Origin: Cetobacterium sp. UBA6069
GTDB lineage: Bacteria; Fusobacteriota; Fusobacteriia; Fusobacteriales; Fusobacteriaceae
DNA length: 12,238 nt
Direction of reading: 5' to 3'
NCBI GenBank assembly: GCA_002428805.1
Contig: DIXX01000080.1
Coordinates: 1,866-14,103, forward strand
This document shows, one piece after another, positions 1-6,788 of the stretch. Each line of letters begins with the position of its first letter. Positions within the stretch are counted from its first letter, which is position 1. Below the pieces are notes generated by a model. The model did no database searches. It was not told where the DNA came from and saw nothing but the letters and a program-made list of their open reading frames with translations. The position numbers were made by a program, and so were the translations under genes.

Positions 1-999
1 TATTTAAGAAAAAATTTAAAGGAAGAAAATTTTGTATATGTAGAAGATATGGATGAGGCTATTGAAAAGATTAGAAAAAACGAAGCTGATTACAGTATCG
101 CGGACTATAAAACACTAATAAATAAATTGTATAATAGTGGTTATGATCAAGAGTTGAAAATAGCAGGCATTTTAGATGAAAAGTATAATCTATCAATGGT
201 TGTTCGTAAGGATGAAGAGGAGTTGTTTGAAGCTTTAAAAGAGATTTCAGCAAGTTTTTTAAATGAAAATATGACTAAAAATATATACTGGTTAAAAAAT
301 AGTTATGAAGTGAACGATCATAAAAGACTTGTGGTAGTTTCTTTGGGGTTATTTTTAATGAGTTTGGTGTTAATGTATAGAGCTAAAAAAGGTTTATCTG
401 AAAAAAAGAAGTACCAAGATTTAATGATGTCTTTAGTTTCATCATTAGAAGCTGTTAATCAATTTAATGATTTTGAAACGGGAAATCATATTAAAAGGTT
501 AAATATGTATTCTGAACTTTTAGCAAATAAAATAGGATGTAGTAAGAAGTTTTGTGATGAGATAGGAAGTGTGGCTTCTCTTCATGATGTTGGTAAAATT
601 GGTATAGATAGAGGTATTCTTAAAAAGCCTGGGAAACTCACAGAGGAGGAGTTTGAAGTTATAAAGGCTCATCCAGATATAGGGTATGAGATAGTGAGAA
701 AATCAGGTGTGAGTAAAATGGCAGAAAATATAGCAAGATATCATCATGAGAAATGGAATGGAACAGGTTATCCAAAAGGTTTGAAAGGTGAAGAGATTCC
801 TTTAGAGGCAAGAATAGTTTCGATTGTAGATGTCTATGATGCCTTAAGACAGAAAAGAGTATATAAAGAAGGGTTTGATCATAAAAAAACTATTGAGATA
901 ATAAAAGAACAGAGTGGAAAGAGTTTTGATCCAGAATTAGTAAATATTTTTTTAGAAAATGAAATGAAGTTTGAGAGATTATTTAATAGTAATATTTAA
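1..999 (+). CDS. Sensor HD-GYP cyclic-di-GMP phosphodiesterase, 5' end outside window
   Basis: The frame is open from base 1, so the ATG at 49 is probably internal and the gene starts upstream. The first roughly 100 residues resemble the end of a family 3 periplasmic solute-binding domain (an ISDY-like stretch, then LSMVVRKDEEEL, then a closing helix). One membrane helix follows at about 328-378. The cytoplasmic part is an HD-GYP domain: HD-x-GK (His-Asp codons at 583-588), a downstream HPDIGYEIV, HHE (742-750) and NGTGYP, with the later D-VYDAL. All the metal-ligand motifs I look for are present, so it should be an active phosphodiesterase that hydrolyses cyclic-di-GMP in response to an extracytoplasmic ligand. 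The ligand cannot be read from the fragment. It ends just before a terminator and is not obviously linked to its neighbours. The family call is firm; the activity is inferred. Confidence 0.9.
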   Translation, partial: YLRKNLKEENFVYVEDMDEAIEKIRKNEADYSIADYKTLINKLYNSGYDQELKIAGILDEKYNLSMVVRKDEEELFEALKEISASFLNENMTKNIYWLKNSYEVNDHKRLVVVSLGLFLMSLVLMYRAKKGLSEKKKYQDLMMSLVSSLEAVNQFNDFETGNHIKRLNMYSELLANKIGCSKKFCDEIGSVASLHDVGKIGIDRGILKKPGKLTEEEFEVIKAHPDIGYEIVRKSGVSKMAENIARYHHEKWNGTGYPKGLKGEEIPLEARIVSIVDVYDALRQKRVYKEGFDHKKTIEIIKEQSGKSFDPELVNIFLENEMKFERLFNSNI

Positions 1000-1007
1000 A
1001 ATTATTT

Positions 1008-1036
1008 AGAGCGATTTCTTTGAATCGCTCTTTATT
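1008..1036 (+). terminator. Intrinsic terminator of the HD-GYP gene
   Basis: A 9-bp perfect stem (AGAGCGATT at 1008-1016 with AATCGCTCT at 1023-1031) with a 6-base loop lies 8 bases after the stop codon and runs into TTTATTTTTA. This is a standard rho-independent terminator. Confidence 0.85.
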
Positions 1037-1100
1037 TTTAAAAATAAATAAAAATAATTTTTCAAAAAAATAATTTAAGAAAAAATAGTTTGTTTTTTAC

Positions 1101-1129
1101 TTGATTTTTTTGAAATTAAAATATATAAT
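1101..1129 (+). promoter_or_regulatory. Promoter of the symporter gene
   Basis: TTGATT (1101-1106) and a perfect TATAAT (1124-1129) are separated by 17 bases. This predicts a transcript start near 1136 and a leader of about 30 bases before the GTG start. The site lies between the upstream terminator and the gene, so the symporter is probably transcribed alone. Confidence 0.7.
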
Positions 1130-1165
1130 TCATCTTGTGAGAAAAAGAAAAGAGGAGTGAGTTTA

Positions 1166-2440
1166 GTGAAAAAGTTAAGTTTAACAAACAAGATTTTTAT
1201 GGCATTAATTTTAGGTGTTGTCAGTGGTTTATTACTATATCCTTTTAAAGAAAATATTATGGTAAAAAAATATGTTATAGATTTCTTCTTTAATTTTTTA
1301 GGAACTGGATTCACAAGAGCGATTAGAATGATTGTAGTTCCGCTGGTATTTTGTTCGCTGACGGTTGGTGCTGCAGGAGTAGAAGATATAAAAAAATTAG
1401 GGAGGGTTGGAGTAAAAACATTGTCATTTTACTTAGGAACGACAGCTGTAGCAATAACCCTAGCTTTAGGTGTAGGGTCTCTTATAAATCCTGGAAAAGG
1501 AGTTGTTTTATCTACAATAGCATCGACAAATGTAAGTGTGAGTGAGACAAAACCATTTGTAGATATTTTATTAGGAATGATACCTATAAACCCTATAGAA
1601 GCTTTGGCTAAGGGAGATATGCTTCAAATAATTGTGTTTTCAATATTGTGTGGAGTGGCAATGGCTCTATTGGGTGATAAAGTTTCAACAGTTAGAAAAG
1701 GAATGGAAGAATTGAATAGCTTGGTTTTAAAGATGGTTGAAATTGTAATGCATTTAGCTCCGTTTGGAGTTTATGGATTGATAGGAAAAACTTTTGCAAC
1801 TTTGGGATATGCGGCGATGCTTCCACTGTTAAAATATTTTATCGGAGTTGTGGTTGTGTTGTTACTTCATTATTTAATAACGTATCAAAGTTTACTTATT
1901 TTAATAGCGAAGTATAATCCACTGACATTTTTAAAAAAGTTTTCAGGTCCTATGATTGTAGCTTTTTCAACATCATCAAGCAGTGCAACACTACCAGCTT
2001 CGATGGAAACTTTGCAAGATGAGTTCGGAGTTTCAAAAAGTATTTCATCTTTCACATTGCCTTTGGGAAGTACAATAAATATGGATGGAACAGCTATAAT
2101 GCAAGGGGTTGCGACAATATTTATAGCTCAGATATATGGAGTTTCATTGACAATGGGAGATTTTGTAACAGTTATTATAACAGCAACACTAGCATCAATA
2201 GGAACAGCTGGGGTCCCTGGAGTTGGTGTTATAATGTTAGGAATGGTTTTACAGCAAGTTGGATTACCTTTAGAGGGAATGGCTCTTGTAATGGGGATAG
2301 ATAGATTTGTAGATATGTTTAGAACTGTTGTTAATATAACAGGAGATGCGGTTTGTACACTGATTGTAGCTAAGACTGAGGGGGAATTAGTTAAAGAAGA
2401 GGATGGAGCTACATCAGTTAAAAACAATAAACTAGCATAA
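1166..2440 (+). CDS. Dicarboxylate/amino acid:cation symporter (SDF/DAACS family), probably acidic amino acid uptake
   Basis: This is a 424-residue inner-membrane Na+-coupled carrier of the GltPh/DctA family, full length for the family. The HP1 serine motif SSSSATLP is at 270-277, NMDGT in TM7 at 305-309, GTAGVPGVG forms HP2, and TM8 contains D379, D383, R386, T387, N390 and D394. These line up with GltPh D390, D394, R397, T398, N401 and D405. In GltPh the Asp394 equivalent holds the substrate amino group, whereas C4-dicarboxylate carriers of the DctA type carry Ser there and Asn at the last position. I therefore infer glutamate or aspartate as substrate rather than succinate or malate. An in-frame GTG at 1157 overlaps the ribosome site. 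GTG 1166 has AGGAG (1153-1157) eight bases upstream and gives the typical start VKKLSLTNK, so I prefer it. It is monocistronic between a promoter and a terminator. Confidence 0.92.
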   Translation: MKKLSLTNKIFMALILGVVSGLLLYPFKENIMVKKYVIDFFFNFLGTGFTRAIRMIVVPLVFCSLTVGAAGVEDIKKLGRVGVKTLSFYLGTTAVAITLALGVGSLINPGKGVVLSTIASTNVSVSETKPFVDILLGMIPINPIEALAKGDMLQIIVFSILCGVAMALLGDKVSTVRKGMEELNSLVLKMVEIVMHLAPFGVYGLIGKTFATLGYAAMLPLLKYFIGVVVVLLLHYLITYQSLLILIAKYNPLTFLKKFSGPMIVAFSTSSSSATLPASMETLQDEFGVSKSISSFTLPLGSTINMDGTAIMQGVATIFIAQIYGVSLTMGDFVTVIITATLASIGTAGVPGVGVIMLGMVLQQVGLPLEGMALVMGIDRFVDMFRTVVNITGDAVCTLIVAKTEGELVKEEDGATSVKNNKLA

Positions 2441-2445
2441 TACTA

Positions 2446-2490
2446 AAATAAAAAGTGCCTTCAAAATAGAGGGCACTTTTTATTTGTTTT
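2446..2490. terminator. Bidirectional terminator between convergent genes
   Basis: A 15-bp stem (2446-2460 with 2471-2485, including one T-G pair at the loop end) has a GTGCC/GGCAC core flanked by A-runs on one side and T-runs on the other, with a 10-base loop. Both strands give a hairpin followed by a T-rich tail, so it can stop the symporter transcript from the left and the pseudouridine synthase transcript from the right. Confidence 0.85.
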
Positions 2491-2516
2491 TCTACTATAT
2501 ATTATATAGGAAGAAT

Positions 2517-3392
2517 TTAGTTATTTACTTTATGTAAAATCTCTTTAAAATCATCAGGAAGTTCAGCTTCAACTTTGATTTTTTCATTAGTTTCTACATC
2601 TGTAAATATAAGTTTGAATGCATGTAGCAGTTGTCTTTTTGCTCTAGAATCTCCACCACCGTAAAGATCATCCCCTAAAATAGGGTGTCCAACTAAAGAC
2701 ATATGGGCACGTATCTGGTGAGTTCTACCTGTGAATAGTTCTAGCTCGATAAGAGTTAAATCCTCTGCAGGGAAACGCTCTAAAACCTTCATGCTTGTTT
2801 TAGCAGTTTGTCCTCCCTCTTCGGGAGTCATCTCTTTTCTTCTTAGTTCATCCCCCTCTTTACCGATAGGGATTTCTATCATCATTTCATCTTCTTTAAC
2901 AATTCCTTTTACGATAGCTTGGTAAAATTTAGAAACTTTTTCTTTGTCACTTTGTAAAAAAGCTTGCGTATAAGCATTTTTAGCAACGACAATAAGCCCA
3001 GAAGTATTCATATCTAAACGATTAAAAAATCTAGGTGGTTGAATCTTACCTGTTTGTTCTTGAAGGTAATGAATAACTCCATTAGCTAAAGTTAAATCGG
3101 TTTTTTTAGTTGTTGGATGAACAACAAGGTATGGGTCTTTATCGATGATAATAAGATTTTTATCCTCGTACATAATTTTTAAATCCATTTGGATAGGTTT
3201 AATTCCAACCTCTTTCTCTTTTTCTTTAACTAAAAGTTTGGCATTTTTTTTAACTTGCTTAGTTGTTTTTGTTCTTTTTCCATTTAAATAAACTTCTACA
3301 TTTCTGATACCTCTTCCAGAATACCCTTTTTCTTTTAGGTATTGAGAGATTTTCATATTGTGAAATTCAGCTTCGACAATAAATCTTTTCAT
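2517..3392 (-). CDS. RluA-family RNA pseudouridine synthase
   Basis: This 291-residue cytoplasmic enzyme isomerises uridine to pseudouridine in RNA. Residues 1-60 form a small basic S4-like RNA-binding region. The catalytic domain holds the signature FNRLDMNTSGL, with the nucleophile Asp127, followed by the RluA-class closing motif FTGRTHQIRAHMSLVGHPILGD and LYGG. The residue before RLD is Asn124 rather than the His common in RluA, RluC and RluD. This variant is frequent in RluA relatives of uncertain target, so I do not assign rRNA positions or a symbol. The ATG (complement of 3390-3392) has AAAGGTGG a few bases upstream. It is divergent from asrA and convergent with the symporter, with no functional link to either apparent. 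Confidence 0.92.
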   Translation of the reverse strand: MKRFIVEAEFHNMKISQYLKEKGYSGRGIRNVEVYLNGKRTKTTKQVKKNAKLLVKEKEKEVGIKPIQMDLKIMYEDKNLIIIDKDPYLVVHPTTKKTDLTLANGVIHYLQEQTGKIQPPRFFNRLDMNTSGLIVVAKNAYTQAFLQSDKEKVSKFYQAIVKGIVKEDEMMIEIPIGKEGDELRRKEMTPEEGGQTAKTSMKVLERFPAEDLTLIELELFTGRTHQIRAHMSLVGHPILGDDLYGGGDSRAKRQLLHAFKLIFTDVETNEKIKVEAELPDDFKEILHKVNN

Positions 3393-3425
3393 ATGTCCAC
3401 CTTTTAAATAATATTATTTTATAAT

Positions 3426-3454
3426 ATTTTATAATGAAATGAAGAAAAAAACAA
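3426..3454 (-). promoter_or_regulatory. Candidate promoter of the pseudouridine synthase gene
   Basis: On the minus strand TTGTTT (3454-3449) and TAAAAT (3431-3426) are 17 bases apart and point into the pseudouridine synthase gene. The region is very AT-rich, so chance matches are likely. Confidence 0.35.
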
Positions 3455-3491
3455 TCTTTTGATTTTAAAGTGATAAAAAAGTGACCGTTTT

Positions 3492-3519
3492 AACACTAGT
3501 GTATAAGTATACTAGTGTT
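3492..3519. promoter_or_regulatory. Near-perfect inverted repeat, candidate operator upstream of asrA
   Basis: The arms AACACTAGTGTA (3492-3503) and TATACTAGTGTT (3508-3519) pair over 12 positions with a single G-T pair, around the loop TAAG. The left arm itself contains the 10-base palindrome ACACTAGTGT, and ACTAGT recurs 16 bp apart. No T-run follows on either strand, so it is not a terminator. It fits a dimeric or tandem repressor site for the asr operon; the regulator family cannot be told from the sequence. Confidence 0.55.
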
Positions 3520-3605
3520 GTAGGGAATTAGAGTTAGAAAGGATGCTTTGAACATTAAACTTTATCAAAAAAATAAAGAAATTAAAGTGTGACCAATTAA
3601 AAATC

Positions 3606-3619
3606 GACTATAAATTCAA
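3606..3619 (+). repeat. Direct repeat, copy 1
   Basis: GACTATAAATTCAA here matches GACTAAAAATTCAA at 3699-3712 at 13 of 14 positions, 93 bases apart. Both copies lie upstream of asrA, on either side of its candidate promoter. The low base complexity tempers the significance. Confidence 0.4.
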
Positions 3620-3653
3620 TTTTAACCACTCATTAAAAAAACGTAAATAATGG

Positions 3654-3682
3654 TTTACAAAAAAACAAAAAGGTTGTAATAT
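3654..3682 (+). promoter_or_regulatory. Candidate asr operon promoter
   Basis: TTTACA (3654-3659) and TAATAT (3677-3682) are 17 bases apart, giving a transcript start near 3689 and a leader of about 45 bases. The -35 matches consensus at five of six positions; the -10 is weaker. The inverted repeat at 3492-3519 lies more than 130 bases upstream of it, which would suit activation or another, more distal promoter. Confidence 0.45.
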
Positions 3683-3698
3683 AAACACATGAATGATT

Positions 3699-3712
3699 GA
3701 CTAAAAATTCAA
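3699..3712 (+). repeat. Direct repeat, copy 2
   Basis: GACTAAAAATTCAA is the partner of the copy at 3606-3619 (one mismatch). It lies within the predicted leader, just before the GGGAGG ribosome site of asrA. Confidence 0.4.
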
Positions 3713-3733
3713 ATAATGGGAGGCAAAGTAAGG

Positions 3734-4771
3734 ATGGGATACAAAATAACAGCAGAAAATTTTGATAGCTTGTTAAAAAATCTTAGTAAAGAGTATAAAG
3801 TTTATGCTCCAAAGAGATTTCCTAAGCAAGGAAGATATTCAGATACGGATATTGTAAGATATGATAGAGTTTATTCGGCAAATGAGATTGTGCATGAAGA
3901 GAAATCTGATTATGCAGCTAAAGAAGCTCTTAGTCCAATAACAGAAACAGTTTTATATTTTACGGATGCAGATTACAGAGAATCAAAAGTTGTTGATGAG
4001 AGACCAATGCTTGTATTTGCAAGAGCTTGCGATATTCATTCAATTAAAAGGTACGATGATATATTCTTGAATAATGGTGGGTTTGAAGATTCATACTATA
4101 AAAGAATGAGACAAAAGACAAGATTTGTTTTAATTGAATGCCCTAAAAATGGATGGGATACTTGCTTCTGCGCTTCAATGGGAACTGGATCAGCAGATGA
4201 GTATGCTTTTGGAGTTAAATTCTTAGATAATGAAGTTTTAGTAGAAACTAAAGATTCAGAATTTAACCCTTACTTTGCAGGAAATGAAGAGTTAGATTTT
4301 AAAGTAACTCCTGTTATAGAAAATGTAAGAACGGTAAGAATACCTGAAATAAATGATAAAGAAACTCAAATTGCAGTTAAAAGCTTAGAGATGTGGAAAG
4401 AGTTTGATAAGAGATGTTTGATGTGTGGAAGTTGTACTGTGTCGTGCTCGACTTGTACTTGCTTTACAACGTATGATATGAATTATACATCTGATTCAAA
4501 CGCTGGAGAAAGAAGAAGAATAAATGCTTCTTGCCACGTGGATGGATATACTGATATGGCTGGAAACCACTCGTTTAGAAAAGCTGGTGGAGAGAGAATG
4601 AGATTTAAAGTTATGCATAAAATTCATGATCACAAAAAGAGATTTAAAGAGCACCATATGTGTGTTGGATGTGGAAGATGTGATGACAAGTGTCCAGTGT
4701 TTATATCGTTCTCAACGACTGTAAATAAATTAGCAGCAGAAGTTGATAAACTAAATGGAGGTGCTAAATAA
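3734..4771 (+). CDS. asrA: Anaerobic sulfite reductase subunit A
   Basis: This 345-residue iron-sulfur subunit carries electrons to the catalytic subunit of the cytoplasmic siroheme sulfite reductase that makes sulfide. Two C-terminal 4Fe-4S sites are visible: C228, C231, C234, C238 (with extra C241 and C243) and C310, C313, C316, C320-Pro. Further cysteines occur at C136, C144 and C146 (DTCFCASMGTG). The N-terminus GYKITAENF matches the AsrA style. The ATG at 3716 lies inside the GGGAGG ribosome site, so I place the start at 3734, which also gives a length typical of AsrA. Its stop shares one base with the asrB start (TAATG). It is the first gene of the sulfite-reduction operon. The assignment is firm because all three asr genes are present in the usual order. 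Confidence 0.95.
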   Translation: MGYKITAENFDSLLKNLSKEYKVYAPKRFPKQGRYSDTDIVRYDRVYSANEIVHEEKSDYAAKEALSPITETVLYFTDADYRESKVVDERPMLVFARACDIHSIKRYDDIFLNNGGFEDSYYKRMRQKTRFVLIECPKNGWDTCFCASMGTGSADEYAFGVKFLDNEVLVETKDSEFNPYFAGNEELDFKVTPVIENVRTVRIPEINDKETQIAVKSLEMWKEFDKRCLMCGSCTVSCSTCTCFTTYDMNYTSDSNAGERRRINASCHVDGYTDMAGNHSFRKAGGERMRFKVMHKIHDHKKRFKEHHMCVGCGRCDDKCPVFISFSTTVNKLAAEVDKLNGGAK

Positions 4772-5580
4772 TGCAAAATTTAATAATGCCAACACCATAC
4801 AGATTACTAGATGTAAAACAAGTTACAGATATTGAATTCCTATTTAGAGTTGAGTATCCTGAAGCTGGAAATATAAAGTTTGGACAATTTATGCAACTAT
4901 CTCTTCCAAAAGTTGGAGAGTGTCCAATATCAGTTACTGATTTCTCAGCAGAAGAGGGATGGGCAGAGTTCTTAATCAGAAAAGTTGGAGTAGTAACAGA
5001 TGAGATATTCAATCTTCATGCAGGAGATTTACTTCCAATGAGAGGACCTTATGGAAAAGGATTTGATATTATTGATATAAAAAATAAAAAAGTGGTTATT
5101 GTAACGGGAGGATCAGGATTAGCTCCGGTTAGATCACTAATAAATCATATACATAAAAATCCTGCAGAGGTTCAATCAATGGAGCTGCTGTTTGGATTTA
5201 AAGATGACAACTCAATACTGTTTAGAGATGAGATTCTAGAGTGGAGAAAAAAGCACCCTATGGTATTAACAGTGGATAAAGGGTGTGGATTAGATGGAGA
5301 GTGTGTAGGACTTGTAACAGAGTATGTACCACATTTAAAGATGTTATCAAATGAATTCCATGATTTAGAAGTTATAATTGTTGGACCACCTAATATGATG
5401 AAGTATACAGCGATAGAGTTTGAAAAGTTAGGAGTGCCTGCTGACAAAATTTGGGTATCTTTTGAAAGAAAGATGTCTTGTGCAATAGGTAAGTGTGGTC
5501 ATTGTAGAATAGACGAAGTTTATGTTTGTTTAGAGGGACCTGTATTTAATTATTCTGAAGCTAAATATCTAATCGACTAA
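4771..5580 (+). CDS. asrB: Anaerobic sulfite reductase subunit B (FAD/NAD-binding)
   Basis: This 269-residue flavoprotein takes electrons from NAD(P)H and passes them through AsrA to AsrC. It has the ferredoxin-reductase fold of the PyrK type: a flavin-binding barrel (GECPISVTD at about 49-57, RGPYGKGF at 91-98), a nucleotide-binding half with VTGGSGLAP (111-119) and VGPPNMM near 204-210, and a C-terminal 2Fe-2S site with C237, C242, C245 and C253. The start overlaps the asrA stop by one base, with GGAGGTG upstream, so the two are translationally coupled. Length and order match the family. Nothing is missing or broken. Confidence 0.95.
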   Translation: MQNLIMPTPYRLLDVKQVTDIEFLFRVEYPEAGNIKFGQFMQLSLPKVGECPISVTDFSAEEGWAEFLIRKVGVVTDEIFNLHAGDLLPMRGPYGKGFDIIDIKNKKVVIVTGGSGLAPVRSLINHIHKNPAEVQSMELLFGFKDDNSILFRDEILEWRKKHPMVLTVDKGCGLDGECVGLVTEYVPHLKMLSNEFHDLEVIIVGPPNMMKYTAIEFEKLGVPADKIWVSFERKMSCAIGKCGHCRIDEVYVCLEGPVFNYSEAKYLID

Positions 5581-5592
5581 GGGGGTATAGAA

Positions 5593-6663
5593 GTGAACCA
5601 CGATATTAATATAACTAAAATGAAACTAAACTGCTTCCGTCAATCAAAAGTACCTGGAGAGTTTATGATACAACTTCGTGTTCCAGGAGGACTAATAGAA
5701 GCTAAGTATTTAAAAGTAATACAAGAGATTGCAGAGAGATGGGGAGATGGAACTTTCCATATGGGAATGAGACAAACTCTTAATGCTCCTGGTATAAAGT
5801 TTGAAAATGTAGAAGCTGTAAATGCTTATTTAGATGAATATATAAAAGAAGTGGATGTTGAAATGTGTGGAGTTGACATGGAGGTCAACAAAGCTGGTTA
5901 TCCAACTATAGGAGCTAGAAATATAATGGCTTGTATTGGTAACTCTCACTGTGTAAAAGCAAATATAAATACATGGGATATAGCAAGAAAACTTGAAAAA
6001 CAAATTTTCCCAAGCCACTATCATATTAAAATTGCTGTAGCTGGATGTCCAAACGATTGTGCTAAAGGTCACTTCAATGATTTTGGTATAATTGGAGTAA
6101 CAAAACCAATATATGTTAAAGATAGATGTATTGGATGTGGAAGATGCGTGAAAGTTTGTGATCACGCTGCTACTAGAGTTTTAAAATTAGAAAACCATAG
6201 AATTGTTAAAGACTCTTGCTGTTGTGTTGGATGTGGAGAGTGTGTGGAAGCTTGTCCATCATCTGCTTGGGTAAGACCAGAAGAAAAATTATTTAGAGTT
6301 ATTATTGGTGGAAGAACAGGAAAGCAATATCCAAGAATGGGTAAGATGTTCTTGAACTGGGTAACTGAGGATGTAATTATGCAAGTTATCGGAAACTGGC
6401 AAAAGTTCTCAGCTAATGTATTACATCATAAACCAATGTATATCCATGGAGGTCATTTGATTGATAGAGCTGGATATCAAAAGTTTAAAGAGTTAATGCT
6501 TGATGGAGTGCAATTAAATCCTGAAGCACAAGTAGCACAAAGAATTCTTTGGGCGGAGACAGAGTATAGAGCAAACATAAATGTGAAACCAATATCTCAA
6601 CATCCAAGTCCAGGAGAATCGTATACACTAGAGAAGCCATTTAATTATGGTGGAGGACACTAG
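5593..6663 (+). CDS. asrC: Anaerobic sulfite reductase subunit C, siroheme catalytic subunit
   Basis: This 356-residue catalytic subunit performs the six-electron reduction of sulfite to sulfide at a coupled siroheme-4Fe-4S centre. The siroheme motif C-x5-C ... C-x3-C is present as C114, C120 and C152, C156 (AGCPNDCAKGH). A ferredoxin insert follows with C179, C182, C185, C189 and C211, C214, C217, C221-Pro; the latter is preceded by a CCC run (209-211). The N-terminal half carries the nitrite/sulfite reductase ferredoxin-like region, with FHMGMRQTLNAPGI. It starts with GTG at 5593 behind AAGGGGGT. The C-terminal tail, ending in YGGGH, makes it a little longer than the enterobacterial protein as I remember it (about 337 residues). 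It lies 12 bases after asrB in the same transcript. Confidence 0.95.
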   Translation: MNHDINITKMKLNCFRQSKVPGEFMIQLRVPGGLIEAKYLKVIQEIAERWGDGTFHMGMRQTLNAPGIKFENVEAVNAYLDEYIKEVDVEMCGVDMEVNKAGYPTIGARNIMACIGNSHCVKANINTWDIARKLEKQIFPSHYHIKIAVAGCPNDCAKGHFNDFGIIGVTKPIYVKDRCIGCGRCVKVCDHAATRVLKLENHRIVKDSCCCVGCGECVEACPSSAWVRPEEKLFRVIIGGRTGKQYPRMGKMFLNWVTEDVIMQVIGNWQKFSANVLHHKPMYIHGGHLIDRAGYQKFKELMLDGVQLNPEAQVAQRILWAETEYRANINVKPISQHPSPGESYTLEKPFNYGGGH

Positions 6664-6693
6664 AAATTAGTTTTAATCCAAAAAAATATTCTA

Positions 6694-6728
6694 AGTTAAT
6701 GGGAACTCCTAAAGAGTTCCCATTAGTT
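6694..6728 (+). terminator. Strong intergenic hairpin after asrC, possible partial terminator or RNA stabiliser
   Basis: TAATGGGAACTC (6697-6708) pairs perfectly with GAGTTCCCATTA (6714-6725) around the loop CTAAA, and can extend by three weaker pairs. What follows is TATGTTTAAATCTTTG, a poor T-tract. It may therefore attenuate or protect the upstream asr message rather than fully end it; the next gene has no clear promoter of its own. Confidence 0.55.
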
Positions 6729-6788
6729 ATGTTTAAATCTTTGAATAATAGTTCAAAAGAGCTTGTCGAAAAAGCCTAGGAGGTAAAA

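Larger units (their letters stand above)
3393..3733. other. Divergent intergenic control region between the pseudouridine synthase and asrA
   Basis: These 341 bases contain no credible coding frame. They hold a minus-strand promoter candidate near the left side, a strong inverted repeat at 3492-3519, a 14-base direct repeat (3606-3619 and 3699-3712) and a plus-strand promoter candidate at 3654-3682. The unusual length for such a compact genome, together with the repeats, suggests that the asr operon is regulated here. No known riboswitch fold was recognised. Confidence 0.6.

Noticed and set aside
2128..2427. 99-residue minus-strand open frame inside the symporter gene
   Set aside because: It is antisense to a well-supported gene, has low-complexity Ser/Thr/Pro/Ile content and no ribosome site.
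3492..3519. Inverted repeat as a terminator or as the end of a mobile element
   Set aside because: There is no T-run on either side, no transposase nearby, no second copy in the window and no target duplication.
3716..3733. asrA start at the upstream ATG 3716
   Set aside because: That ATG is embedded in the GGGAGG ribosome site and has no Shine-Dalgarno of its own; starting at 3734 gives the expected AsrA N-terminus.
5830..6165. 111-residue minus-strand open frame inside asrC
   Set aside because: It is antisense to the siroheme and ferredoxin cysteine motifs; the composition is that of a shadow frame.
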